DNA from: Pseudeuparius sepicola
Lineage: Eukaryota; Arthropoda; Insecta; Coleoptera; Anthribidae
Direction of reading: 5' to 3'
Assembly: GCA_963920635.1 (NCBI GenBank)
Contig: OY987298.1
Location: forward strand, 144,496,257-144,560,256
DNA length: 64,000 nt
In this document: positions 16,669-29,400 of the stretch, in pieces
Numbering within the stretch: position 1 is the stretch's first letter
How the letters are laid out: the number at the start of each line of letters is the position of its first letter
Translations under genes and position numbers: made by a program
The notes under the pieces: model-generated
Told to the model about the DNA's origin: nothing
The model's input: the letters and a program-made list of their open reading frames with translations, nothing else
The model's database searches: none

Positions 16669-19600
16669 ATGAGCGATTCCGAAGTAAGTAATGAAGAATT
16701 TAGCGAACATTCCGAATCCGAGGAAGTTACAAAAAATGGCAATAAACGGTCTAAACAGAAAGTCGGTAAAAACAAAAAATCTAAATTCACAAACATCGCG
16801 GGAGAAAGCAAAAAGAAGCAGAAAAGTGATTTTTTCAAACCACCTACTGTTGAAGAACTGAACAACTTGAAAGAAACCGAAAATCTATACAACAACAATT
16901 TGTTTCGATTACAAATTCAAGAATTAGTCTCGGAAATCGGCATTAAAAATAAAACCAAAAAACAGCTTGCAGCATGGCTCGATTTGTTCAAGAACTGTAT
17001 TGACGATATACCTGACTCTACAGACATTGTAGTAATTAATTTCAAAGCAAATAAAAACCTGAAAAATGAAGATGACGAAATAATACGTTCTTATGTTCAG
17101 AATGTAAACGTAGGTGTAGAAAGTAATGGTAAATTAATACTAAAGATTCCAAGTCCAGAATCATTCGAAACCTTTGGATTATTTGAAAATAACTCTTCAC
17201 CAGGTCCTGATATTACCATCCATGTTAACATGAAAATGCCAAAACGATATTTCCACACAAAAGACTATTTGAATGGAAGATATCTAATAAAGAAGCATTA
17301 TTTCTTAAAACATATTGCCAATCATATCAAATCTGCAGAACTGGCAGATGGGGTAGACTTTATTTTACATTACAACAATCCTATATTACCAATACTTTTG
17401 GTAAAACCCAAAAACACAAAACATGTGATTATAAAAATTCATGCAACACCAACCGAAGAGTGTTTTAAGCCAGTGAGATTTTTACCACAAGTTAACAATG
17501 TGAAAATTGATCCGTTCAAATCATTTGTAGACGATGAAGTGTTAAAATCAAGTCCAACAGTATTTTACAACAGTTCACTAGGCCATGACGTAACTTTGTC
17601 TTTAAATAACGAGCATATAAGAAATATTCTCAAAGATCACGAGAGCGTTCAAGAAGGAATAAAATTAATTTGCGTGTGGTCAAATCAGCGACAATTAAAT
17701 TTTGGCGCAGGATCATTTAAAAAGCACTATGTCTTATATTTCATAGCATATATGCTTGAAAAAAAGAAAATAAACAAATTCATGAGTTCCTATCAGGTTG
17801 TAAGGAATTTCTGGAGTTTTATATCGACGGGAGATCTTGAAAAAAATCCCATACACATGAGCGAGGTGAGCAAAGAAGTTTTGGATAATTTTAAACAGCA
17901 CTTTGAGTTGGTGTTTTTAGACAAAAGTGGCTGCTATAATCTGCTAGCGTCCTTGAATTTTGAGGTTTATAAAAAGGTGAAAATCGAATGTGAAATGGCG
18001 CTTAAGTTATTAGATGAAAATAGAAGTGATTCCTTTCATATTTTGTTTTTAACAAAGACCCTCTTTTATCTTCAGTATGATCTTATACTCGAGTAAGTTT
18101 TATATGTTTTGTACAATAAAGTTTTAAGGGTAAAAATCTATGTTTTAGCTTAACTGATTCGCTGCCACTAAAAGACAAAACATTCACATTTACCGATACA
18201 GAAAAAGCCAAACATATTGGCTGCAAATACTTGTTAACTGTAAATTATATTTACCAGATCCTCAAAAAAGGATTAAATAAAAGAGTTTTAAATATAGTCC
18301 CCAGAATTGAAACAAACGATGTTTTTGGCGAAACTTGCTTGAAACGATTAATATTTGGAGTAAATTTAAGCCCGGACGAAGCATTTAATTTTATAGAAAG
18401 GGGGCCTGCTTTGTTCGAGCATGCCGAGGCGGATACATTTAGGAAGTTTTGGGGGCATTTATCATCTGATCGAAGGTTACAAAATTTGAAATCTTAATAT
18501 GTCGGTAAAACAATTATATCCCTGTTTTTAGATTCCGTGATGGTAGTACCCATGTCGCAGTATACTTTAAAGCAAACACTATCAAAGGCAAACGGGCTAT
18601 CATGAAGAAAGTTCTAGACTTTTTACTGTCTGAAAAGTTGAGTTTAAAATATAAGTTGTATTACGACAACTTTGAAGAGGCTATTATTAACAAGAAAATC
18701 GTAGCGTCTTATTCTTTAGGAACGAACGAAGAAGGTTGCTTAAAAGTTGTGACTGCTTCAGATGAATTGGGGAAGAAAATAAGGAATTTGCAGATGTCAT
18801 TGAGCATAACGGGAATACAAGGCTATTCAGATGTTTTTAGGTAAAAATGTAGAACGATAAAATTTTTTTAGTTTTTTCAAACCAAAAATGAATATATGTC
18901 AAGTATTGTAAAGTATTCCATAGCTCATCAAGAGCAGTAACAATGGTCCAAATGAACTACTAACTTAAGTATTACTTTAGAAGTAGTTAAAATGAACTAC
19001 TCATACAAGTTTTCTATAAATTACTTCAAAATATTTTAGAGCGTGATTTTTGTCTTTGATGTAAAACTTTTCGATTTTTTGCAAAGTTACTCCTGTCTTA
19101 AGAGGGACAAAAAATTTGATTTTGTTTTTTTTTCTCAAAAAGGGTTTAATCTAGAAACTTGAATTTTGGGACATGTTACCAGCCAGTTGAGAAAAAAAAA
19201 TCAAAACGTTTTGTCCCTCTTAAGGCTGAAATAAATTTGCAGGGGAGCCTTAAATCAAAAAATTTTTGGCAAAAAAATGGCAAAATAACACATATGACTA
19301 ACGCTAGTATGTTATAATAGGTATATTATTTACAGTTATACCGATGTATTTCCTCCTCTTTCAATGAGTTACGAAGTTGGTGACTTGACAACAGTGAAAC
19401 AAAACAACATTGTATTTGCAGACAAAAAGATCGGTTTAATACCGAGATATATACAACCAGTCGAATGTGTTTTACAGTTAGGTAATTTTCACTTTTCTTC
19501 AAAATTCTTGCGGTAAATAATCTTGTTAACGATTTCTAGAACACAGCTCAAAATGGCCTAACAATTTAGAAGCCATGCGGAAGCTTAAAACTTCGTTTTA

Positions 19601-21374
19601 TTTGGAAATCTCAAGACAACTAAAGGAAGAACACAAAATTGTTACTCATGTCACGAAAGAATATCTCGATATATTATATGAGGGTTTTGTATTTAGGTAC
19701 AGGCTTTTCATACCTAAAGAAATAGGCTTGCTCAAGCAACAAGTAAACGATGGTGTTTTATCCTTCAAAAACAACGTGGAAAGTTTCGAAATGGATTTGC
19801 AGCTGGGTATCCTACCTAAAATTAACGCTTCTCTAAAAGGGTAAGTAAATTCACCTTAAAAATCGAGTGGTGCGGATTTTTTTATCGTTGTAGCTTGCAG
19901 TCGCAGTTTTCAAGTTTCGGGCCTGGTACAGCCATAGTAAAAAGGTGGCTACGGTGTCAATTGATAGATGACTACTACTTTCCAGACGTGGTCATCAATT
20001 TAGTAAACGCATCTTTATATTTGAACGGACTGGGAATGCTACACCCGATGACACCACAAATATCGTTTGTGAGGTTTCTGAAATTTTTCGCAGAGCTTCA
20101 GTGGGATGTCCAACCTGTCGTGGTCAATTTTAATGATGAATTGACAAGTAAGTTTTGATAAAATCTGCATTTGTTACCTATTTGTTATTTAACTTTGTAG
20201 AGGAAGATATTTGTGAAATAGAATCTAAACTTCAAGAAAATAGGGATGCGTTTTCCTCGTTGTACGTTATAATGCCATATGACGAAGGTCGTTCAGTAGT
20301 AACGAAACATGCTCCAATTAAACAGATTTTGCATAGAGTGCGAGAACTTGCGAAAGCTACGTTGGAGTTTTATATCAATGGTATAGAAAATCGAAATTTT
20401 GTCGACATCAAGGTAAGAAGAAATAGTTTGTCGAACTACTCTCAGAGTAGTTTAAATGTCCACTTTCAAATAACTGAAGTACTTTGATGCATAATATAGG
20501 GTGTCCCTGGTTTTTGTAGAGAAACTTATAATTTTTGTAGTTCATTTATTTAATATGTTTGGTAGTCAAATTACGCCTAAACACTGAATAATTAAATTAT
20601 CTATTTGCAGTTGTTAAATTGTCTTCCTAAATACAACTCATATGCCTAATAATAAGTTAATTTATAACCTTTTTATAATCCCAATGTTAAAAAATACCAC
20701 TCCTGATGTGCACAGTTGTTTTATTTTCAGTTTTGGGATTCTAATTCGTAAAATTAACTAAACGTTTTTATCGATAATAGGCACACCACTTGTTATATTA
20801 CCCCTGAAGATAGTTCAAGTATGAAGCGAAGAATGCACTACTTTCTAAAAGTTACTCTTGTATTAATGGATAGTTTTCAGGAAATATTCATGCCAAATTG
20901 GTCAGGATACAATGTGATCATTCATTTGAAACCATTAATAAATCCTCGGAAACATGAAGAATTCGAAAGTATGGACAAAGGAAGTAGAATAGCTTTGGAA
21001 AAATTTAACTCTGAGAAAAATAAGTTGATACCGATCGTTGATTTTAATCCAGTTGATAAATTTTTAAAGCAACTTAGAGTAAGATGTATTTATATATTTA
21101 GGTATTTTATTGAATAATCATTTTGTAGACATGCTATGAAGAATATGCCTGCTTTTTTCATGATACATACGGAGGCAACAAAATAGGAGTACTGTGGAAA
21201 CCAGATGCATTAACTAGTAAAGATTTTAAAGTATCTAATGTTCCTGGTAGAAAACTTGAAGGTGACAAACTTGTTTTGAATATTGATGCAATATTAGACG
21301 ATTTCACGATAATAGGAAAAGGAATTGTAAAGTCCATAGAAAATAGGGATTTTGAAAATCAGACATTCGTATAG
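16669..21374 (+). CDS. NOL6: Nucleolar protein 6 (NOL6/Nrap, yeast Utp22)
   Basis: Nine exons join in frame to 1138 aa, close to the human 1146: 16669-18092, 18149-18475, 18532-18840, 19336-19481, 19540-19840, 19894-20147, 20201-20412, 20881-21078 and 21129-21374. NOL6 is a pseudo-nucleotidyltransferase scaffold of the UTP-C module in the small-subunit processome, acting in the nucleolus on pre-rRNA. The N-terminus (residues 1-60) is acidic then lysine-rich. Family landmarks include RRFRDGST across exons 2/3, YTDVFPPLSMSYE in exon 4, GFVFRYRLFIPKE in exon 5, TAIVKRWLRCQL in exon 6, GYNVIIHLKPLINPRK in exon 8, then FFHDTYGGNKIGVLWKP and ILDDFTIIGKGIV at the C-terminus. Exon 8 begins at 20881 because only that acceptor joins DIK to EIFMPNW in frame. 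Intron 3 holds a 126 bp TTAA element. AATAAA lies at 21391. Confidence 0.95.
19098..19223. mobile_element. 126 bp TTAA-flanked MITE in NOL6 intron 3
   Basis: It begins TTAAGAGGGACAAAA and ends TTTTGTCCCTCTTAA, giving perfect 15 bp inverted ends that include the TTAA. The inversion continues imperfectly inward (GATTTTGTTTTTTTTTCTCA). The first nine bases equal those of the 350 bp TTAA family at 5379, but the interior is unrelated. It is probably another piggyBac-type passenger. Confidence 0.8.
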
Positions 21375-21552
21375 GTGGAATATCTTTTTTAATAAAAGTT
21401 TTAAAACTTATTTTTCTATTACTACACTAACTGAACATGTAAATAACGTGATAAAAGTAGGTAGGTATCTGTATGTGTGAGTGATTTCAGTTCTAGTTGC
21501 TTGAAAAATCACAGTCATGAGTCATTCAATCTATAATTTGCACTTTAAACAT

Positions 21553-21921
21553 TTACTTCGATAAGTTTTCTATAACAAGCTTCTCGGTGCTATACAACTG
21601 ACTAATCAATGCCTAAAATTGAATATTCATCGCAAATCACTGCTCTGAATCGTTATTTATTACTTACCTGTCTTTTAATCATTTCCAAATTTCTCTGCCC
21701 TTCCATGATGAGACTTGACAACCTATCTGGGTCATTAACTTCCCTATTTTCCCTAAAACCATCACGAATTCGCCTTACAGCATAGGTCCTAAAAAAATTG
21801 TGCAATTAATTATGGCAAGGTTGTTGTGACTTAACAATTACCTGAAATTGTACGAGGAGAATTTCTGAGATTCTCTTATTAACGATTTGTACAGTTTGAG
21901 CGCCTGATTTTTCGTAGCCAT
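21553..21921 (-). CDS. LYRM4: LYRM4 / ISD11, iron-sulfur cluster assembly factor
   Basis: Three exons on the minus strand, 21921-21842, 21788-21668 and 21612-21553, give exactly 86 aa in one frame. LYRM4 binds and stabilises the cysteine desulfurase NFS1 in the mitochondrial matrix and, with acyl carrier protein, is needed for Fe-S cluster synthesis. The sequence shows the LYR-family start ALKLYKSLIRES (here L-Y-K), then YNFRTYAVRRIRDGFRENR, and the C-terminal ISQLYSTEKLVIE, all matching human LYRM4. Splice sites are GTAATT and GTAAGT with AG acceptors. Its stop lies 178 bp from the NOL6 stop in convergent orientation. Confidence 0.95.
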
Positions 21922-23270
21922 TTCGCAATTTGTTTTTATTTTACGAAAGATCGCGATTCCAGAGTTTTTAGGTTAAAAAAAGTTAGGTTAGGTACTGAAG
22001 TTAGTTGAATGGGAAAGTAGTTTTGATAATTCGAGGTTCTGTGTTGCTAAGTGTTGAAACCATATAAATATATCCGGGAAGAAAAAAAAATGAATTTTGA
22101 AGAAGAAGCTTATCAAGCTCCTCTTTTATACAGGGTGTTACAAAAGTCTTATTCCATTTTACTTTTAGAGGCCTCATTTTACAATATAAAATAAACAAAG
22201 AATTGCAATAAATAGCCAAAAAATAAGTTGCTTTGTAAGTTATTAATAAAATTCGTTTTTATAAATTAAACTTTAACACACTTGTATTTTGCAGTCGTAG
22301 CGTTTAAAGTCTAAAAAAAATGAATAGAAATGACCAAAAGTAAGTGCTATGTTTGGAAATACATAGAAATCATCGGTTTGTTGGAAGCATTTAGAGAGCA
22401 CATTATTTCTATTTTTTTTATTTCCTGTCTTCTGCTTTATTTTGACATCTGGGGAATATCACCGTTGACAGTCGTATTACTCACGGCTGTCATGTTTGAC
22501 AGTTCTCTGGCTCACCATGCGCTTCCCGGAGACAAAATACAATGCAAAATACATTGTTGACCGTAGATGCCATCTACTTTTCAGAATATGAAACTATAGC
22601 CGTGACAAGTCTTATTAATAAGTCAGTCACCGATATCACATATTTCTGACAGTCGAAACTTGTCAACTGTCAAATTTTGAAGCTAGAATTTAAAGTGATT
22701 TCCATGCAATCATGGAATATTGAATAGGCTATGTGTATTCAATTCCAATGACGTCAGAATACCTATAGACTGGTTTGTTTTGATAAACGCTTGACGCCCA
22801 GAACTAATCACAATCTAAGCGCTCCATTAAATTATTCCGAAAATGTCGCGAGATTGTCAGAAATTGTCCCTTTTAGTCGAGCCGTAGCGAACTTATTTCG
22901 ACTCTGGGCTCGGAGGCTGGCGTCATTAGACCATCCCCAGAGTCTTCAGGTCAGGTTCCGATGCTTCCGGCGCCCCCAAACAAGAAAAAACATGCGATAT
23001 CTAAGTGTGATTCTGGAGGAACTATAACCGGGAATCACCGGGTGTATAGTTGGTTGATGGTTGACTTTCTTTCTGTCTTTGTTTGTAGCATGTTTTTAGA
23101 GTAGTATGGATATATTTAATCTTGGAGTCAAAATAAAGGGCATTTTAACAATGGGGCACCACGTCTACAGGTTCTGACGTCATTGATTCAATCCGGATTC
23201 ACTACTCACGGGAACGTAGTATGTATTGGTCACCAGGAAAAGTGACTGAAAACGTTGAAATAAATGAAAC
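21922..23270. other. Intergenic region between LYRM4 and ATP synthase gamma
   Basis: It contains the small MITE at 22463-22632, an isolated CAGGGTGT end around 22133 and AT-rich sequence with no exon. The block 22780-23030 is less AT-rich and partly open (22791-23027), but its translation resembles no family I know and its codon use is not gene-like. Confidence 0.4.
22463..22632. mobile_element. Small MITE with 7 bp target duplication, copy 2
   Basis: It is the same family as 11420-11599: CGTTGACAGTCGTATTA at the left, AAGTCAGTCACCG at the right, and a nearly identical 130 bp interior. The flanks are ATATCAC at 22456-22462 and 22633-22639, again exactly 7 bp. It lies upstream of LYRM4. Confidence 0.9.
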
Positions 23271-23456
23271 CAAACCTTGTCGTTTACATAACTTTTATTG
23301 GTCGCCACAATTTATAGCGCGTACACAGAATAAACCGAAATGAAAAAAAAAACGACGCAGACTTTGGGCTTACTGTTACTGTCGATCCTCCCCCGTCCCG
23401 ACTCATCGCCGTGTACCGCTACCCGCCACGGCGCACCCCCGTCGCCCGATCCCGCC

Positions 23457-26400
23457 TTACAGGGCGGACGCCCCCGAGATGATCTCGATCAGCTCCCTGG
23501 TGATGACGGCCTGCCTGGTCCTGTTGAACGTCAGCGTCAGCTTGTCGATCATCTCGCCCGCGTTCTTGCTGGCGCTGTCCATGGCCGTCATGCGGGACGA
23601 CTGCTCGCTGCAGGCTCCCTCCTTGAACGAGTAGAAGAGGAGGGCGGCCAGCGAGAATTCCAGGTAGCTGCGGGTGACCTCGTCGTCGAGCGAGTCGTAG
23701 ATGGACAGCTTCGGGGCGGCCTGGAGAAGGTCTTCCATTTTAAATCGGGGCATTCGAAAGTTTCCAGAAATTTTATTTTCTTGAAATCGGCAGTGAAGTG
23801 TCCCAAAATCGTCATTAAAAGCTCAGAAATCGGCACTGAAGTAGCCCATTATTGTACGATTTTTTCAATAAGTAAAGTAGGCCTTGGCGAGATGTAAACA
23901 TCAAACGTCAGACGCGGAGCATCGCCCGTCAACATATGGGACTTTTTTTAACCAAAATACAGATATGGCCGAAAGTTGATGCATGTTCAATAATCATATT
24001 AGGTGCACTTAGAATTGTTGCAAGTTAAACAGCATACAGGGTAGGTCAAAAAATATAAAAATTGTACAAGAGTAAAGTACCCTTATTTGAAAAAATTCAG
24101 CAAAAGGTTATTAAAAAAAGTTGTTTAATTTTTTTTTCTTGTCAATTAATTTCCAATATACAGGGTGTAACTAAACTGATGGTCAAAAATGAAACCACGT
24201 ATTCTTGGAGTCAAAATAGTTTTTTCTATACAGAGCGTAGAAGTTTGGAGAAAAATACACATATTTCTTAGTATTTCTGTAAGTATACGAGATATTTTCT
24301 TCAAACTTGGCGTGTCACATGAGCAGATGAGCCGTCAAACTTAAGGTTGATATGAAGCTTCTGAGGCTCCCAGTTGCGGAGATACAGGGTGTTAGTAAAA
24401 TCAATTAGTTCAGAAAAATATGAATACCCTGTATATTCCCATTTTTTAAATGTGTTTTGAGTGGTGAATAGAATGGTGAACAAAAAGTATCTCTTAGTAT
24501 TTTTTCATATTCGCAGCCGTTTCTTAATTATTTTTAAAGAACGGCAATGCTGCAATGAACAATAGTCACTAAGAATAAATCTAGCAATCTGTGGATGTCA
24601 ATTAAACTTTATTTAACAAAATACAAAAGCAAAAACGATAATAAAAGAAACATATTGCTATTGGAAAATTAAATTATTAAATGTTCGAAATGACCGCCGT
24701 CTCTTTCAATACACGCAACTATGCGTTTCCACATGTTTTATATTGCCATTGGCAAGTTCATAGCAAAAGTGCATATCAGTCAATTCTTCAAATGAAAATA
24801 TAATTTTTCAAAATATTGATACTAAAGTGCAAAGTTGGCAGCCAAATGATTCAAATAATGCCAAGTTTAATTATTGACATCCACAGATTGTTAGATTTAT
24901 TCTTAAAATGACTTGTTTATTGCAGCATTGCCGTTCTTTGAAAATAATTAAAAAACGGCTGAGATTATGAAAAAATACTAAGAGATACTTTTTGTTAACC
25001 ATTGAATTTACCATTCAAAACAAATTTAAAAAATGCGATTATACAGGGTATTCATATTTTTCTGAACTAATTAATTTTAATAACACCCTGTATCTCCGAA
25101 ACTGGGGGCCTCACAAGCTTCATATTAACCTTAAATTTGACAACTCATCCGCTCATATGACACGCCAAGTTTGAAGAAAATATCTTGTATACTTCTTGAG
25201 ATACTAAGAAATATGTGTATTTTTCTCTAAATTTCTACGCTCTGTATAAAAAAAACTATGGCCCGTAGGAGAAAAAAATATATGAAGAAGTGCCCTTATT
25301 TTGACTCCAAGAATACGTGGTTTCATTTTTGACCATCAGTTCAGTTACACCCTGTATATTAAGAATAAATATTTAAAATAAAAATCTTGCACCTTAAATG
25401 AGAGTTTTTTAATTACCCATTATCATTATTAATGTGTTACCTTGTTCAGAAGAATGTTTGCGCAATTTTAAAGTTTTGTTTAATATCGTTGCAACAAACA
25501 TGAAGTTTGCGATTCCCTAAAAAAATAAAAATCTAAGTTAATTTTACAAATGTGCTTGAATTTGAACAAAGCTATGCGAAATTGATTTAATTTTGATTGA
25601 TTTATGAAATTGTTTAGGGTGAATATTAAAACATTTTTTTTAGGAAATTATTAATATTTTTCAAAAAAATATTTTTTTTCTTAGGAGGCCATGTTTTGGT
25701 ATTTAGGCATATCTTTTAATTCTAGACAACTTTTTGTAATAACCTTTTGCTGAATTTTCTGACATAAGGGTACTTTACTCTTGTACAATTTTTATATTTT
25801 TTTACCTACCCTGTATGCTGTTTGACTTGCAACCATTCCAAGTGCGCCTAATATGATTATCGAACACGTACCAACTTTTGGAAATATTTCTATTTTCGTT
25901 GTGCAATTAATAAAAAAAAATCCCATATGTTGCACACTTAAATGACCACACTGTATAACAGTCGGGTAATAGAATTTCATTAGTGTCATTGTTAGCTGAC
26001 TTGACATATATACCTTCTATCCTTTACTGGCGAAATTTTTGTTTCTTGTTGTCGGGTTCTGACAATAAAGTGATCTAAATGTTAGAATCAGTTGTCATAT
26101 TAGTAGCATTCTTTCGGACTGATTTTAATAATTTATCTGATAGGGGACATATGAACTACAGCTATTTCTCAAGTTTATGCAGTTTTAATTACAGAAATTA
26201 AATAAACTTTGCACCAAACTCAACAAAATGTTTAAGCTTGCTTTAAAATATGTAATATCGTTGGTCGTCTGTCTATTGGGTTGAATGGGGAACTTGAACA
26301 AAAATTAAATTTGAAAAATATCACCATTAAATGAACCACAGTTCACAAAAAACTCATTTTTTTATTTTTATGTAATAAATATAAGCAATCAAAAACTACA

Positions 26401-29400
26401 TAATTCAAATCATTTTTGTAACGCGCCCTCCTTGGTTGTGACGTCAAGTAGCTCGTTGGTGGTGGCGCCTCTGGTGGGCGGCGGCACCATGTATAAACTA
26501 ATATGGGCGGCACATGTACAAAAACTACAGCACCATGCAAGCTTTGTTTAGAAAGATGAACGAGAACGTCCCATCCTTGTCTATCCGTCTTATTATAGTC
26601 TACCTCAGTCTTGATATTGTTGATAATGTTTGAAAAGAGTGTGCTGTATTAAATAGTTATTTACATTGCGAGATGCGTAAGCGCACTTTTTTGGCCGAGG
26701 AACTTGTTTAACGCCCGGGTCTTAAAACTCTCTCCGAGGCCAAAGAGAGCTTACGCATTGAGCAAAATACTACATTTTTCCTGCTACTGACAATTTCATA
26801 TTAGGTAGGTAAGTACTTTGAATTTAAATACATTATGGAGTAGATTGTGAGTAATAATCTTCATAATAACCATTGTCCAATTATTACCAAAAATGATAAT
26901 CGGTGATAAATATAAGAGGTAGAATGCAATGATAATTAAAAAAAACTTTTGCGATTTAACCCGGGACCTACAAATTACTAGTCTGTCTCACAACTCAGTT
27001 AAAGAAGTGCTTGTTAAATTTAAGCTTTTAGGCGGTTCTTATTTTTGACCTACATCGGATCCCTCTGGAAATGGGTCGCCGAAGTGTTTATTTTAATGTT
27101 CAATTTCCATTCTTCCTTCTCTAATTCCGTGTAGCTGTCACTCCTGTCACTGCCTTCCGATTGATCGAGCGGTGTGACGTCACGACCATTCCCGCGCTTT
27201 TCGTGTCGTTTCAAATAAATAGCTTGCGGTCACAACTTTAATTATTAATTGCAAATTAAATATTGCGATTTGAGGGCTGATATTTGGCACGTGCTCTTTC
27301 TATAGTTAGGCAAATATATTAAAGAAATAAAAAAATTGTTCAAGTTCCCCATTCTCGGTGGTATGGCGGTATAATAATTTCATTTGATGGGATCATTTGA
27401 ATATCTAGGGGAACATGGGCGGTTTGCGAGATAATTTAATTAAACGGCGAACTGGTTAAATAAAAACGCACTCACCGTGACCGCCTCAAGGCTGAACACC
27501 GGCAAGGTGCTGGTGCTGTAGCTGACGACCGACTTGAACTTGTTGTATATGATCTCGCCGTTGCTGAACTTGTAGCCGGACTTCAGGATGGCGTCGGCCA
27601 GCTTGGAAGCGTCCACGAACGTCGGGGGCACGCGGCCGATCTCGTTGCACGCCAGTATGATGTTCTGGCCGAAGATGCGGGACAGGATGGCGCGCGACTT
27701 GTCCCCGACGCACACTATCTTGACGTTCTTGTCGTCCTTCTGCAGTTCGCCGCGGATGTAACGGGCCACGCTGGTGTGCACGGCGCCGCACAGGCCTTGA
27801 GAGAAGGTCGGCCGGAATGAGATTTTCGATAAGTAATATCATAAGTAGAGTTGTGCCGTTTGAAAGTTTCATTTGAAATTTTCACATTTGAAACTTTCAA
27901 AAGTGAAATATTTCGCTTATCCCATGAAGTGAAATTTCAGTGAAATTTTCGAAAGTTTCACTTCATAAATTTCGCGAAACTTTCTCAGAAATTTCCTTAA
28001 AAACGCGAAACTTTCTCATATATTTCATTAAAGTTTCGCGAAAACATATGCGGCACGCGACCATCCCTTCATTTAATTTGGACGCGCCCGCGCCGGCTGT
28101 TAAACGGGAAGTGATATAACAAATTAAACATATATATAATTTTTGTTCCAGTAATGATTTATAACAAAAACCGCTGTACCTAATCCACCATTTTCATTTT
28201 TTCCAAAAAATATTTTTTTGGTTATAACTTATATTTGTTGCTCGATTATTTTTTCTTTACTGCATTCGGTTTCTTGGAAAAACTACACAAGTTTAGTTTT
28301 TGAACCATCAACTTAGCCTAAACATTGCTGATATAATCGAGCGTAACGTAACGTCTTATCTCTATCTGGCACACTATATACATACCACTTCATACACATA
28401 CATAATGTTTGGGCTTGGGTGGGAACTGTTTATAGGAAATTATTACGAAATTTTCACGTGAAACTTTCTTGAAATTACATAAATTTCAACATCACATTGA
28501 AAGTTTCAAATATTTCCCGAACATTTCTTTAAGTTCCATAAATTTCGAAAGTTTCTCGAAAATTTCTATAGGAAATTATTGCGAAATTTTCACGTGAAAC
28601 TTTCTTTAAATTTCATAAATTTCAACATCACATTGAAAGATTCAAATATTTCGCGAAAATTTCTTTAAATTTCGCGAAAAATTCTCTAGGAAATTATTGC
28701 GAAATTTTCACGTGAAACATTCTTTAAATTTCACAAATTTCAACATCACATTGAAAGTTTCAAATATTTCGCGAAAATTTCTTTAAATTTCATAAATTTC
28801 AAAACTTTCGCGAAAATTTCATAAATTTCGAAAGTTTCGCGAAAATTTCATAGTGAAATTTCACTTTTCCTGGAAAAGTGAAATTTGCCCATCCCTAATC
28901 AAAAGAGCATCTAAAATCGAAAAAACACGTTGCTAAGTAATATTTTAACAATAAGCATGAGTTTCAACAAAAATCCGAGTCGAAGACGAGGATTTTTGCA
29001 CCTGCGCGAATGCATTTTGTTAAAAAAATATTACTTAGCATTGTGTTTTTTTGGATTTTTTTCACAGGAAAAATTAGATGCCCGAATGGTACTTGACAAG
29101 ACTATTTCACGAGTAACAGATTATTCAGCATACACATAGCTTACAAAACATAGTACCTATTATACAACCGCTGTCAAGTTTTGCCGTGGGTAAACTCGAA
29201 AAAACTGCTGACAAGTGCTGTCATACAGTTTTTCCATCTAGAAACCATTTGTAATTCGAAATTGCACGTTTGGGATTGGTGGAAATTAAGACGATGGAAA
29301 TAGTCAGAAATTAAGCCCATTTTAAGATATAATCTGCCATAGGTGGAATATAAAATCAGGCTTTTTATAAAATGGCATATTATACAATGACGTGACACTA

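Noticed and set aside
20781..20880. Open sequence before NOL6 exon 8 that could extend the exon leftward
   Set aside because: Using it breaks the frame with exon 7 and inserts residues absent from the family. The acceptor TTTTCAG at 20874-20880 gives a perfect join.
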